A stretch of DNA of 37,258 nt from Mycolicibacterium vaccae NBRC 14118 = CIP 105934 (lineage in GTDB: Bacteria > Actinomycetota > Actinomycetes > Mycobacteriales > Mycobacteriaceae): assembly GCF_001552715.1 (NCBI RefSeq), contig NZ_BCRS01000044.1, positions 1 through 37,258 of the forward strand. The letters are read 5' to 3'. The number at the start of each line of letters is the position of its first letter. Within the stretch, counting starts at the first letter, position 1. A model generated the notes under the pieces. The model was not told the origin of the DNA. It saw only the letters and a program-made list of their open reading frames with translations, and ran no database searches. The position numbers and the translations under genes were made by a program. Shown here in pieces: positions 8,322 through 17,487 of the stretch.

Positions 8322-9683
8322 ATGGCACGCCACGAGGCCGATGTCCTCATCGTCGGGGCAGGGCTGTCCGGGCTGATCGCCGCGCGCAGCGTCCTGGCCG
8401 CGGGACTGACCCCGCTGATCCTGGAGGCGGACAACCGGATCGGTGGGCGCATCCTCACCGAGGATCTGGCCGGGCTGCCGGTGGACCTCGGCGCCCAGTG
8501 GATCGGCGACACCCACCACCGGATGTTCGCGCTCGCCGCCGAACTCGGGGTGCCCACCTATCCGCAGTTCGACGACGGTGAGACCACCTACGAGTTCGCC
8601 GGTACGGGTGTGCTGCGCGGCAACGAGTTTCACGACAGGTTCGCCGCCGAGCTGGCCGAACTGGCCACGGTGCTGCGCCGGCTCGACGAACTGGCCGCAC
8701 AGGTCGACCCGGCATCGCCGTGGGCGGCGCCGCAGGCCGCCGAATGGGACGCCGTCACCGCCGGCGCCTGGTACGACGCGCAGGGACTGTCCACGGTGGC
8801 CCGCACGCTGCTGGAGATCTGCACCGTCGGGATCCTGGCCGTCCCCACCGTCGAGGTGTCGTTCCTGCACCTGCTCTTCACGATCCAGACCTGCGGGGTG
8901 ACCTCGGAGCTGTTCGCCGAGTCCGAGGGCGGCGCCCAGACCACCCGGTTCGTCGGCGGCACCGCCGAGATCCCGAAACGGTTGGCGGCGATGCTGTCCG
9001 GGCATCTGGTGCTCGACGCGCCGGTGCAGCTCATCGAGCACGGACCCGACCGCGTCGCCGTGCACTGCCGCGGTGGACAGGTCGCTCACGGCCGGCGCGT
9101 GATCGTCGCGGTGTCCCCGATGCTCGCGGGACGGATCATGTACGACCCGCCGCTGCCGGGCGACCGCGACCAGCTGACCCAGCGCATGCCGAACTCGTCG
9201 GCGATGAAGGCGTTCTTCGTCTACGACGAGCCGTTCTGGCGCGCCGACGGTTTGAACGGCCAACTCATCTCCGATGTAGGTCCGGCCCGGATGTCCAACG
9301 ACACCTGTGTCCCCGGCGACGACCGCGGCGTCATCCTGCTGTTCCTCGAAGGCGAGCAGGCCCGCGTCCACACCCGGTGGTCGGCCGAGGAGCGACGCGC
9401 GGCGCTGACGCACGAACTGGTACGCCATTTCGGGCCGCGCGCCGCCCACCCGGCGCACTACGTCGACGGCGAGTGGAGCGATCGGCAGTGGACCCGCGGC
9501 TGCTACAACGCCAACTGCGGGCCGCTGGTGTGGACCTCCTACGGGCCTGCGCTGACCCCGCCGATCGGCCCGGTCCACTGGGCCTCGACCGACACCGCCA
9601 CCGAGTGGAGCGCCTACATGGAGGGCGCGGTGCAGGCCGGTGAGCGGGCGGCCGCCGAGGTCATCGCGGCGCTGGCGAATTAG
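8322..9683 (+). CDS. Flavin-dependent monoamine oxidase family protein
   Basis: This 453-residue FAD enzyme of the MAO/putrescine oxidase family oxidises a primary or secondary amine to an imine or aldehyde with peroxide release. The dinucleotide-binding motif is DVLIVGAGLSGLIAARSV, followed by the ribose-binding Glu in LILEADNRIGGR and the substrate-domain block VDLGAQWIGDTHHRM. The C-terminal FAD contact is STDTATEWSAYMEGAVQAGE. No export signal is visible, so it is probably cytoplasmic. ATG 8322 is used; GTG 8313 in the same frame is possible. It follows an amino-acid ABC importer and may use an amine brought in or derived from that transport. The exact substrate is unknown. Confidence 0.88.
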   Translation: MARHEADVLIVGAGLSGLIAARSVLAAGLTPLILEADNRIGGRILTEDLAGLPVDLGAQWIGDTHHRMFALAAELGVPTYPQFDDGETTYEFAGTGVLRGNEFHDRFAAELAELATVLRRLDELAAQVDPASPWAAPQAAEWDAVTAGAWYDAQGLSTVARTLLEICTVGILAVPTVEVSFLHLLFTIQTCGVTSELFAESEGGAQTTRFVGGTAEIPKRLAAMLSGHLVLDAPVQLIEHGPDRVAVHCRGGQVAHGRRVIVAVSPMLAGRIMYDPPLPGDRDQLTQRMPNSSAMKAFFVYDEPFWRADGLNGQLISDVGPARMSNDTCVPGDDRGVILLFLEGEQARVHTRWSAEERRAALTHELVRHFGPRAAHPAHYVDGEWSDRQWTRGCYNANCGPLVWTSYGPALTPPIGPVHWASTDTATEWSAYMEGAVQAGERAAAEVIAALAN

Positions 9684-9686
9684 GCG

Positions 9687-10937
9687 CTATTTCAACGCAA
9701 TCGGCAGCGATGACATGCCGCGCAGCGTCACGTTCTGCTTGTAAACAGGCTCGGCGGCCAGCGTGGCATTCGGGAAGCGTGACGTCAGCGCGGTGAGCGC
9801 GACGGTGGCTTCCAGCCGGGCCAGCGGTGCGCCGATGCAGAAGTGCGGGCCCTTGCCGAAGCCGAGATGGCGGATCACGGGCCGGTCGGGGTCGAACTCG
9901 TCGGGCCGCTCGACCGCACCGGGGTCGCGGTGCGCCGCGGCGGTCAGCAGCAGCATGTTGTCGCCCTTCGGGACCGTGACGCCGCCGGTGACTTCTCCCC
10001 CGTCGTTTCGCGCGCCCCCGATCGTCATGTCCTCGCCGGCGATCCGGCCGACCAGCTGCACCGGCGGGTCGTAGCGCAGGGTCTCCTCGATCACCGCGCC
10101 GGCCCGGTCCGGATCGGCGGCCAGCGCGGTCCACTGGCCGTCGTTGCGCAGCAGCGCCAGCGCGGCGTTGGCGATCAGGTTGACCGTCGTCTCGTGTCCG
10201 GCCACCAGCAGCAGGTTGCAGGTCGCGACGATCTCGTCCTCGGTGAGCTGATCGCCGGACTCCTCCACGTGGATCAGCCCGGACATCAGGTCGTCGCCGG
10301 GATCGCGGCGACGACGAGAGATCAACGCGCGCAAATAATCCCGCAGCCAGAGCCCGGCCTGCATACGCTCCTCGAAGCCGTCGCCGGCCGAACCGGTCAC
10401 GGTGATGAACGGATCCAGCGACTGAGCCAGCAGCGCCGAGGCCGCGCTGAACTCCGGCTCGTCCTCCAGCGGCACCCCGAGCAGCCGGCAGATCACCGCG
10501 ACCGGAAGTGGGTAGGCCAGACCCTCGATCGCCTCGAACGGTCCCGAGGCGCCTGCCGCATCGTCCAGCAGCCCGTCGACCAGGGCGACGATGTCGGGCT
10601 CGAGCGCCTTGACGACCTTGGGCACGAACGCCTTGCTGACCAGGCGCCGCAACCGGGTGTGATCGGGCGGATCCAGGAACAGGAAGCCCGGCGGCCCGAA
10701 CGGGCGCTCCTCGGCACCGTCGGCGATCGCACGCTGGGCCACCGTGGACTTCAGCCGGTCGCTCGCCGAATCCGGGTGGCGCAGCACCTCGTCGCAGTCG
10801 GCGTAGGACGAGAACACCGTCAGGTTGTTGGCAGGCAGATGCATCGGCCCGTGCGCGCGGATCCGGCCGTAGACCGGGTACGGATCGGCGCGGCGGTCGG
10901 GGGCGAGCATCTCCAGCAGCAGCGACTGCGACGTCAT
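9687..10937 (-). CDS. Cytochrome P450
   Basis: The 416-residue soluble bacterial P450 has I-helix motif LLVAGHETTVNL, ExxR motif EETLRYDPPVQ and heme-ligand loop GFGKGPHFCIG with the axial Cys at residue 367. The start MTSQSLLLEM is at 10937; the longer reading frame upstream has no P450 character. It resembles mycobacterial P450s of unknown substrate. The I-helix Thr for oxygen activation is present. The 107-base gap upstream (10938-11044) contains an imperfect dyad, TGCAC (10948-10952) and GTGCA (10965-10969), with nested CACG/CGTG, close to the start codon; it could be a regulator site. Redox partners are not in the window. The gene ends 3 bases from the convergent amine oxidase stop. Confidence 0.93.
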   Translation of the reverse strand: MTSQSLLLEMLAPDRRADPYPVYGRIRAHGPMHLPANNLTVFSSYADCDEVLRHPDSASDRLKSTVAQRAIADGAEERPFGPPGFLFLDPPDHTRLRRLVSKAFVPKVVKALEPDIVALVDGLLDDAAGASGPFEAIEGLAYPLPVAVICRLLGVPLEDEPEFSAASALLAQSLDPFITVTGSAGDGFEERMQAGLWLRDYLRALISRRRRDPGDDLMSGLIHVEESGDQLTEDEIVATCNLLLVAGHETTVNLIANAALALLRNDGQWTALAADPDRAGAVIEETLRYDPPVQLVGRIAGEDMTIGGARNDGGEVTGGVTVPKGDNMLLLTAAAHRDPGAVERPDEFDPDRPVIRHLGFGKGPHFCIGAPLARLEATVALTALTSRFPNATLAAEPVYKQNVTLRGMSSLPIALK

Positions 10938-11044
10938 GCCCTTATTGTGCACACGTTCAAAAGCGTGCAGGTAAGGCTGCGCGAGATTGCGTTCAGTGCG
11001 GCCAGGATGGCGAGAACGCCGCGTGGAATGCGGTTTCGGCGGGG

Positions 11045-12768
<1,724 letters not shown>

Positions 12769-12871
12769 GCCTGCACCCCCAAAAGTGACGTGTGGACTGC
12801 GGTTCTGTGGCCATACTGCTCGAGACGATCCGCCGGTCTCGGCGAATCGCACGATACGAAGGAGAACCGTG

Positions 12872-13330
12872 ATGAAGCGCGAAATCCTCGTCGCCGTGGG
12901 CGGCGCAGCGATCGTCATGGCCGGTCTGTCGGGCTGCGGATCGGATAAGTCGGACACCTCGGGAGAGACGTCGCAGGCCGCGGCGGCCGAGGGCCGCAGT
13001 ACCGTCACCATCGACGGTGCCGACCAGGAGGTGCAGGGCACCGTCGTGTGCTCCGACATGGGCGGCAACACCAACATCGCGATCGGCGACGCGACCACCG
13101 GGATCGGCGCGGTCGTCAGCACCGGCGACGAACCCACCGTCGTGTCGGTCGGCCTGGGCAACGTCAACGGGGTGACCCTCGGCTTCCAGAGCGGGGCCGG
13201 CCAGGGCGAGGCCGCCGCCGAGAAGGACGGCCAGACCTACAAGATCTCGGGCACCGCGACCGGCGTCGACATGGCCAACCCGATGCAGCCGGTGAACAAG
13301 CCGTTCGAGATCGAGGTGACCTGCCCGTAG
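12872..13330 (+). CDS. LpqH-family (19-kDa antigen-like) lipoprotein
   Basis: The 152-residue lipoprotein has lipobox LSGC (Cys22). The mature domain contains [50 protein letters not shown] and the terminal FEIEVTCP, a close match to the LpqH family layout with its two Cys. A good ribosome-binding site (GAAGGAG, 12858-12864) precedes ATG 12872; GTG 12869 is also in frame. It is the second of two adjacent paralogues; the copies are diverged, so the duplication is not recent. LpqH proteins are abundant surface antigens that signal through host TLR2 in pathogens; the physiological role in saprophytes is unclear. Confidence 0.88.
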   Translation: MKREILVAVGGAAIVMAGLSGCGSDKSDTSGETSQAAAAEGRSTVTIDGADQEVQGTVVCSDMGGNTNIAIGDATTGIGAVVSTGDEPTVVSVGLGNVNGVTLGFQSGAGQGEAAAEKDGQTYKISGTATGVDMANPMQPVNKPFEIEVTCP

Positions 13331-13675
13331 TCAGTTACCGGTGTAACCGGCGGCGGACTGCCGCAACTGCCAGATCTGCGCGGGGCAGAGCTCGTTGACG
13401 GCCTGATTGATGAGGTAACCCGCCTGGTAGTAGTCGGTGGTGTGAAAGTCGGCTTTCACCTGGTTCACCAGTTCGGCGTAGCCCATCGTGGCCGCGACGC
13501 GGTCACAGATGGTCTGCCCGTACCCGATGGCGGCGTCGGCGTTCGGGAAGTTGTAGCCGGGCCGGACGTGCACGTTGACCAGATAGGCGACGACGTCGGC
13601 GTTCGCCGTCGGCGCCGCAGCCACCACGGCGAAGGGCAGCAGGCCCGCCGACAACACCCCGATCAGCGTTTTCAT
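13331..13675 (-). CDS. DUF732-family secreted protein
   Basis: The 114-residue product has a Sec signal peptide (MKTLIGVLSAGLLPFAVVAA, cleavage near PTANA-DV) and a mature helical domain with two Cys (TICDRVA, ELCPAQIW). The mature domain has the DUF732 pattern: YLVNVHVRPGYN, QTICDRVAATMGYAELV, YQAGYLINQAVNELCP. DUF732 proteins are a mycobacterial expansion of unknown function. The start is ATG 13675, chosen because the signal peptide begins there. Its stop codon directly abuts the stop codon of the convergent lipoprotein gene. Confidence 0.85.
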   Translation of the reverse strand: MKTLIGVLSAGLLPFAVVAAAPTANADVVAYLVNVHVRPGYNFPNADAAIGYGQTICDRVAATMGYAELVNQVKADFHTTDYYQAGYLINQAVNELCPAQIWQLRQSAAGYTGN

Positions 13676-13766
13676 AGGTCCTGACCTTACCCACGCCCGC
13701 CTACCCCGCCGGCAAATGCCCACAAGCCTGCCCGCGAGCACGGCACCTCCACTTAGGGTGTAGCCC

Positions 13767-14141
13767 ATGAAGTGGATGGCTGCGTGGGCAATCGCCGGTG
13801 TCCTGGCCGCGCCGTTGACGGTGGCGGTCGCCGGACCCGCTTCGGCCACACCGAGCACCTGTGACGGCGCCGGCTGTGTCCCGTTCGTGGACCACGACGC
13901 GCGACTGGGTGAGCGGTGCAACCAGAAGACGCGTTACAACTTCGGGCTCGACGGCTCCGGCAACACGCTGGCGTGCAGCTCGAAGAGCCAGTGGGTGTCC
14001 TTCCCGCCGCTGGTCGGGGTGCGCACGCTGCGTTCGGTGTGCGGCGACGCGACGGGTGTGGCGCAGAGCCCCGACGGGGTGCCGCTCAAGTGCGACCGGG
14101 GCGCCTGGTCCGCTGATTACTGGGTGATGTTCTACGGCTGA
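13767..14141 (+). CDS. Small secreted Cys-containing protein, unknown function
   Basis: The 124-residue product starts with a signal peptide (MKWMAAWAIAGVLAAPLTVA, cleavage after ASA near residue 28). The mature part is about 96 residues with six cysteines (STCDGAGC, ERCNQKTRYNFG, LACSSKSQWVSF, SVCGDATG, LKCDRGAW), enough for three disulphides. This pattern is seen in small exported mycobacterial proteins with no assigned function. The 3' end overlaps the convergent oxidoreductase gene by 10 bases. Confidence 0.75.
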   Translation: MKWMAAWAIAGVLAAPLTVAVAGPASATPSTCDGAGCVPFVDHDARLGERCNQKTRYNFGLDGSGNTLACSSKSQWVSFPPLVGVRTLRSVCGDATGVAQSPDGVPLKCDRGAWSADYWVMFYG

Positions 14142-15202
14142 CGGTGCCCGAAACCGCTGCCGCTGCGGATCAGCGGCAGCGTCGCGCTCGTCGCGAAACC
14201 CGGCGGCGCCTGGCACACCGCGGGCACCGCGTTGAGCACCTGCATCGCGGTCGCCACGTTCGCCGACCGCACATGTTCCTCCATGCTCGCGGCCCGGCTG
14301 AAGCTCGCCAACGAGACGAAGTGCGTCTGCATCGACGGATCCCCCTCGATGGTCAGCGTCCAGCCGTGCCTGGGCTTGGGCCAGTGGCCCGGGTATTCGT
14401 TGCCCACCGTCCAGAGCGTCTCGATCTCGACGAGCACCTGCCCGTCGCGGCGTCCGCTCCACACCCAGCGCTGACCGGACGTGGTCCCGGCCCGCAGCAG
14501 GTGCTCGAAGATCTGGTGGTCCTGCTGTGCGGCAACGGCTTCCACGGACACCGTGACCTCGTCGAGGTCGGCGGCGAGCGCGTCGCCGAGGAACCAGACC
14601 TGCTCGCTGAAGATCGAGCTGTTGAACGCCAGGAAGTCGGTCGCGGTCGGACTGATCGCCGTCACCGGTTGGCCGAAGGCCATGTTGTCGAACGTGATCC
14701 CGGTGCTCTCGTACACCGACCAGTCGGCCCGCTCCTGCAGGGCGATCTTCTCGATCCTGCGGCTCATGCCCGACAACGCCAACGGCAGCACCCCGGACAG
14801 ATTGCCGGGGTTGATGCCGCTGCCGTGCACCGAGCTTCGGCCCCGTTCGCATGCGGCAAGCACCCGGTCGCGGTCGGTCGGGTCCATCCGCCTGGGATGG
14901 AACATGAACGCCGTGGTGGCCACGTTCTTCCCGCTGGCCAGCAGCGCGCACACATCGTCGACGTGCGCGGTACGGGGCGTGTAGAGCACGCAGTCGGCGT
15001 CCAGGGCGAGGATCGCGTCGACGTCGGTCGTGGCGGTCACCCCGACCGGCGCGCGGCCGAGCAGCTCCCCCAGATCGGCGCCGTCCTTGTCAGCGGAGTA
15101 CACCCGCGCGCCGACCAGCTCGATGTCGTCCCGGCCATCGAGGATGGCGGTCATCATTTCCGACCCGACAGCGCCTGTGCCCCACTGAATCACCCGATAC
15201 AC
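14132..15202 (-). CDS. NAD(P)-dependent amine dehydrogenase / dihydrodipicolinate reductase-like protein
   Basis: This 356-residue Rossmann oxidoreductase has the cofactor motif VIQWGTGAVGSEMM (residues 4-17), an acidic/Ser-rich turn after the second strand (GARVYSADKDG), and SGKNVATTAFMFHP. It contains the family blocks HGSGINPGNLSGVLP and WTVGNEYPGHWPKPRHGW. Mycobacteria carry many members labelled dihydrodipicolinate reductase-like; the structural relatives are 2,4-diaminopentanoate dehydrogenase-type enzymes, not DapB. The substrate is unknown. It is divergent from the flavoprotein gene at 15229, with very short spacing, so the two may share a control region. Confidence 0.78.
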   Translation of the reverse strand: MYRVIQWGTGAVGSEMMTAILDGRDDIELVGARVYSADKDGADLGELLGRAPVGVTATTDVDAILALDADCVLYTPRTAHVDDVCALLASGKNVATTAFMFHPRRMDPTDRDRVLAACERGRSSVHGSGINPGNLSGVLPLALSGMSRRIEKIALQERADWSVYESTGITFDNMAFGQPVTAISPTATDFLAFNSSIFSEQVWFLGDALAADLDEVTVSVEAVAAQQDHQIFEHLLRAGTTSGQRWVWSGRRDGQVLVEIETLWTVGNEYPGHWPKPRHGWTLTIEGDPSMQTHFVSLASFSRAASMEEHVRSANVATAMQVLNAVPAVCQAPPGFATSATLPLIRSGSGFGHRQP

Positions 15203-15228
15203 AGCCGGACCGTAGCAGGATGGGCGCC

Positions 15229-16146
15229 GTGACCAACCGCGTTCAAGAGCTGTTCGGCGTGCAGTTCCCCGTCGTGCAGGCGCCCATGACCTACATCGCG
15301 CGGGCGGAGCTGGCCGCAGCGGTATCCGAGGGCGGTGGCCTCGGCATGATCGAGACGCTGACCCCCGAGGGCCGCGCGGACCTGCTGCGGGTGCGCGATC
15401 TCACCGACCGCCCGGTAGCGGCGAACCTGATGATCCAGGGCTGGAAGCGCGACCCGTCGATCGTCGACGTGCTGGCCGCCGCCCGGGTGCGACACGTGTT
15501 CACCTCCGCAGGCGACCCGGCCCTGTTCACCGCCCGATTGCACGAGGCGGGGATGACCGTGGTGCACGTCGTCGGATCCCTCAAGGGCGCGCTGAAGGCC
15601 GCCGACGCCGGGGTCGACGCCCTGGTCGTCGAAGGGGTGGAGGGCGGCGGATTCAAGTCCGCGCTGGGCGCGTCGACGATGGTGCTGCTGCCGCTGATCG
15701 CCGAGCGGGTGGACCTCCCGCTCATCTGCGCAGGTGGCATGTGCGACGCCCGCTCCGGAGCGGCCGCCGTGGTGCTGGGCGCCGAGGGGGTGCAGATGGG
15801 CACCCGGATGCTGGCCAGCGTGGAGGCCGCGGTGCACGCCAACTTCAAGGATGCGATCGTCGCGGCCGACGACGCCGGGACGGTGCTGCTCGACGTCCCG
15901 GGCAATCCGACGATGCGGGTGCTGCGCACCGGGCTGGCGTCGCGGATCGACGAGCATCCCGCCGACGCGCAATTGCTGGGCCGGATCACCGACCTGTACT
16001 TCGGTGGCGACCTGGAGGCCAGCGTGGCCAACACCGGGCAGGTGTCCTCGCGGATCACCGACCTGCAGCCCGTCGCCGACATCGTGCGACGCACCTGGGG
16101 CGACATCGAAGGGGTGCTCGACGCCGCGCGCGATCGGCTCGGTTGA
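15229..16146 (+). CDS. Nitronate monooxygenase-like FMN enzyme (catalytic His replaced)
   Basis: The 305-residue TIM-barrel flavoprotein belongs to the NMO/2-nitropropane dioxygenase/FabK superfamily: FPVVQAPMTYIA at the N-terminus, ICAGGMCDARSGAAAVVLGA and VQMGTRMLAS at the phosphate-binding loop. The motif that normally carries the catalytic His (E-x-G-G-H) reads EGGGFK (138-143). Classical NMO activity is therefore doubtful. It is closer in this respect to reductases such as mycobacterial IpdC-type proteins, an analogy from memory. GTG 15229 is preferred because AGCAGGA (15214-15220) is well spaced; ATG 15220 lies inside that site. Confidence 0.82.
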   Translation: MTNRVQELFGVQFPVVQAPMTYIARAELAAAVSEGGGLGMIETLTPEGRADLLRVRDLTDRPVAANLMIQGWKRDPSIVDVLAAARVRHVFTSAGDPALFTARLHEAGMTVVHVVGSLKGALKAADAGVDALVVEGVEGGGFKSALGASTMVLLPLIAERVDLPLICAGGMCDARSGAAAVVLGAEGVQMGTRMLASVEAAVHANFKDAIVAADDAGTVLLDVPGNPTMRVLRTGLASRIDEHPADAQLLGRITDLYFGGDLEASVANTGQVSSRITDLQPVADIVRRTWGDIEGVLDAARDRLG

Positions 16147-16176
16147 GTGCCGCGCTGACGGGGCACTCTCCCCGGT

Positions 16177-16518
16177 ATGGATGGCGACTACGACGACCCG
16201 GGTCCCGACGACACGCTGAGCCCCAGTGAATCCCTGGACTCCGACGAGGTCCGCAACGACGACGGCGACATCGTCGTCGACCCGCCCGAGCAGTGGATCG
16301 ACGCCGAGGTCGACGAGACGCTCGACGAGAAACTCGCCGCCGAGGTCCCCGACGTGACGCCGGCGGGCAGCCCGCCGGACGAACGGCCCACCCGCCACAC
16401 GGGCGGCCAGATCGACGGCACCCCCGAAGACGGGGAATCGTTCTTCACCGTCGTCGACGACGACGAGAAGGAAGTGGTTCCCGGAGATGACGAGGCCGAC
16501 CGCATCATCGAGGACTGA
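16177..16518 (+). CDS. Acidic DUF5709-like protein
   Basis: The 113-residue, strongly acidic protein has PDDTLSPSESLDSDEV, DETLDEKLAAEVPDV, TGGQIDG and a terminal DDEADRIIED. Such short acidic proteins, annotated DUF5709 in actinobacteria, are probably disordered with conserved short linear motifs. It has no signal peptide or membrane segment. No convincing Shine-Dalgarno site precedes ATG 16177. The function is unknown. A broken arylesterase gene begins 9 bases after the stop. Confidence 0.7.
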   Translation: MDGDYDDPGPDDTLSPSESLDSDEVRNDDGDIVVDPPEQWIDAEVDETLDEKLAAEVPDVTPAGSPPDERPTRHTGGQIDGTPEDGESFFTVVDDDEKEVVPGDDEADRIIED

Positions 16519-16527
16519 CGTGGCCGC

Positions 16528-16732
16528 ATGGCCGCGAAACAGATTCTGTGCTTTGGTGATTCGCTGACCTGGGGATGGGTTCGTAGCCGACGGGATGCCC
16601 ACCGAACGCTATCCGCGCCAGACGCGGTGGACCGGTGTGCCGGCCGACGGCGAGGACGGCATCCACTTCACCGAGCAGAACAATCTGGCGCTCGGTGAGG
16701 CGTTGCGCGACCCGGTCCTCAGGCTCGTATAA
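16528..16732 (+). pseudogene. Remnant of an SGNH-hydrolase (MsAcT-like arylesterase/acyltransferase) gene
   Basis: The frame starting at ATG 16528 reads MAAKQILCFGDSLTWGW-V, the N-terminus and GDSL-type nucleophile block (Ser in FGDSLTWGW) of the M. smegmatis-type arylesterase/acyltransferase. At about 16582 the frame shifts. From 16583 the next frame reads VADGMPTERYPRQTRWTGV, the expected continuation. It then jumps directly to ADGEDGIHFTEQNNLALGEA and ends at TAA 16730-16732; that segment is the C-terminal block with the catalytic Asp/His (DGIHFTE). Roughly 145 internal residues of an about 215-residue family, including the Gly and Asn oxyanion blocks, are missing. Both a frameshift and a large internal deletion are therefore present, and the product cannot be active. 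The end overlaps the DeoR gene by 14 bases. Confidence 0.85.
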
Positions 16733-17477
16733 CGACCGGGCCGAGGGCTTCGTAACGTCGCGCCTCCTCGGCGCCGAGCTCCTGGCCGGTGACGATCGCC
16801 TCGAAGTCACCGATGCGGGCGAACCGGCAGAAGCTGCTCTCGCCGAACTTCGAGTGCGCGGCCACCAGCACCGGCCTGCGGGCCACCCGCACCGCGGTGC
16901 CCTTCACCGCGGCGACCGCGGGGTCCGGCGTGGTCAGGCCGTGGTCGAGGGAAATCCCGTTGGTGCCAAGGTAAGCCACGTCGATCACCAGGCTGTTCAG
17001 CATGTCGACCGCCCAGTGGTCCACGGTGGCCAGCGTCCTGCCCCGCATTCGTCCGCCGAGCAGCAGCACGGTGACGGAGCGACTGTGCGCGAGCGCCTCG
17101 GCAGCCAACAGTGAGGACGTCACCACCGTCAGCTCCTGCTCGGCCAGCCGTTCGGCGATCAGCCGTGGGGTGAAACCCTCGTCCAGATAGACGGTTTCGG
17201 CGCCGTGCAGCAGATCGGTGGCAGCAGCGGCGATACGGTGCTTCTGGGCCAGATCGACCTGACTTCGGTACTCGACGCCGGACTCGAACGCGGCGGTCTC
17301 CAACGGGACCGCGCCGCCGTGCACCCGCTTGAGCAGGCGGCGGCCCGCCAGCACCTTCAGGTCGCGACGGATCGTCTCGCTGGCGACGTCCAGTTCGGTC
17401 GCGAGCGAGACGACGTCCACCCGCCCACGGGTGCGGGCGAATTCGACGATCCGGCTCTGGCGGGTCTCGGAATCCAC
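16719..17477 (-). CDS. DeoR-family transcriptional regulator of the polyol PTS locus
   Basis: The 252-residue regulator has an N-terminal winged helix (about 3-58; RQSRIVEFARTRGRVDVVSL, ASETIRRDLKVL as the recognition helix, then LLKRVHGGAV) and the DeoR C-terminal sensor domain of the sugar-phosphate isomerase fold (VYLDEGFTPRLIAERL, VTSSLLAAEAL, VLLLGGRMRG, YLGTNGIS). DeoR regulators usually sense a phosphorylated sugar and repress the adjacent PTS or catabolic genes. It is the second gene after the EIICBA gene, 10 bases downstream, and so is probably co-transcribed with it from the divergent region at 19.5 kb. GTG 17477 is the start. Confidence 0.9.
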   Translation of the reverse strand: MDSETRQSRIVEFARTRGRVDVVSLATELDVASETIRRDLKVLAGRRLLKRVHGGAVPLETAAFESGVEYRSQVDLAQKHRIAAAATDLLHGAETVYLDEGFTPRLIAERLAEQELTVVTSSLLAAEALAHSRSVTVLLLGGRMRGRTLATVDHWAVDMLNSLVIDVAYLGTNGISLDHGLTTPDPAVAAVKGTAVRVARRPVLVAAHSKFGESSFCRFARIGDFEAIVTGQELGAEEARRYEALGPVVIRA

Positions 17478-17487
17478 CTGCGTCAGG

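Noticed and set aside
7330..9578. Minus-strand open frames opposite the ABC transporter and amine oxidase genes
   Set aside because: They are antisense to strongly supported genes and show only typical high-GC shadow composition.
16635..17114. Plus-strand open frame antisense to the DeoR gene
   Set aside because: It is a shadow of the DeoR gene; only the SGNH remnant up to 16732 has recognisable protein sequence on the plus strand.
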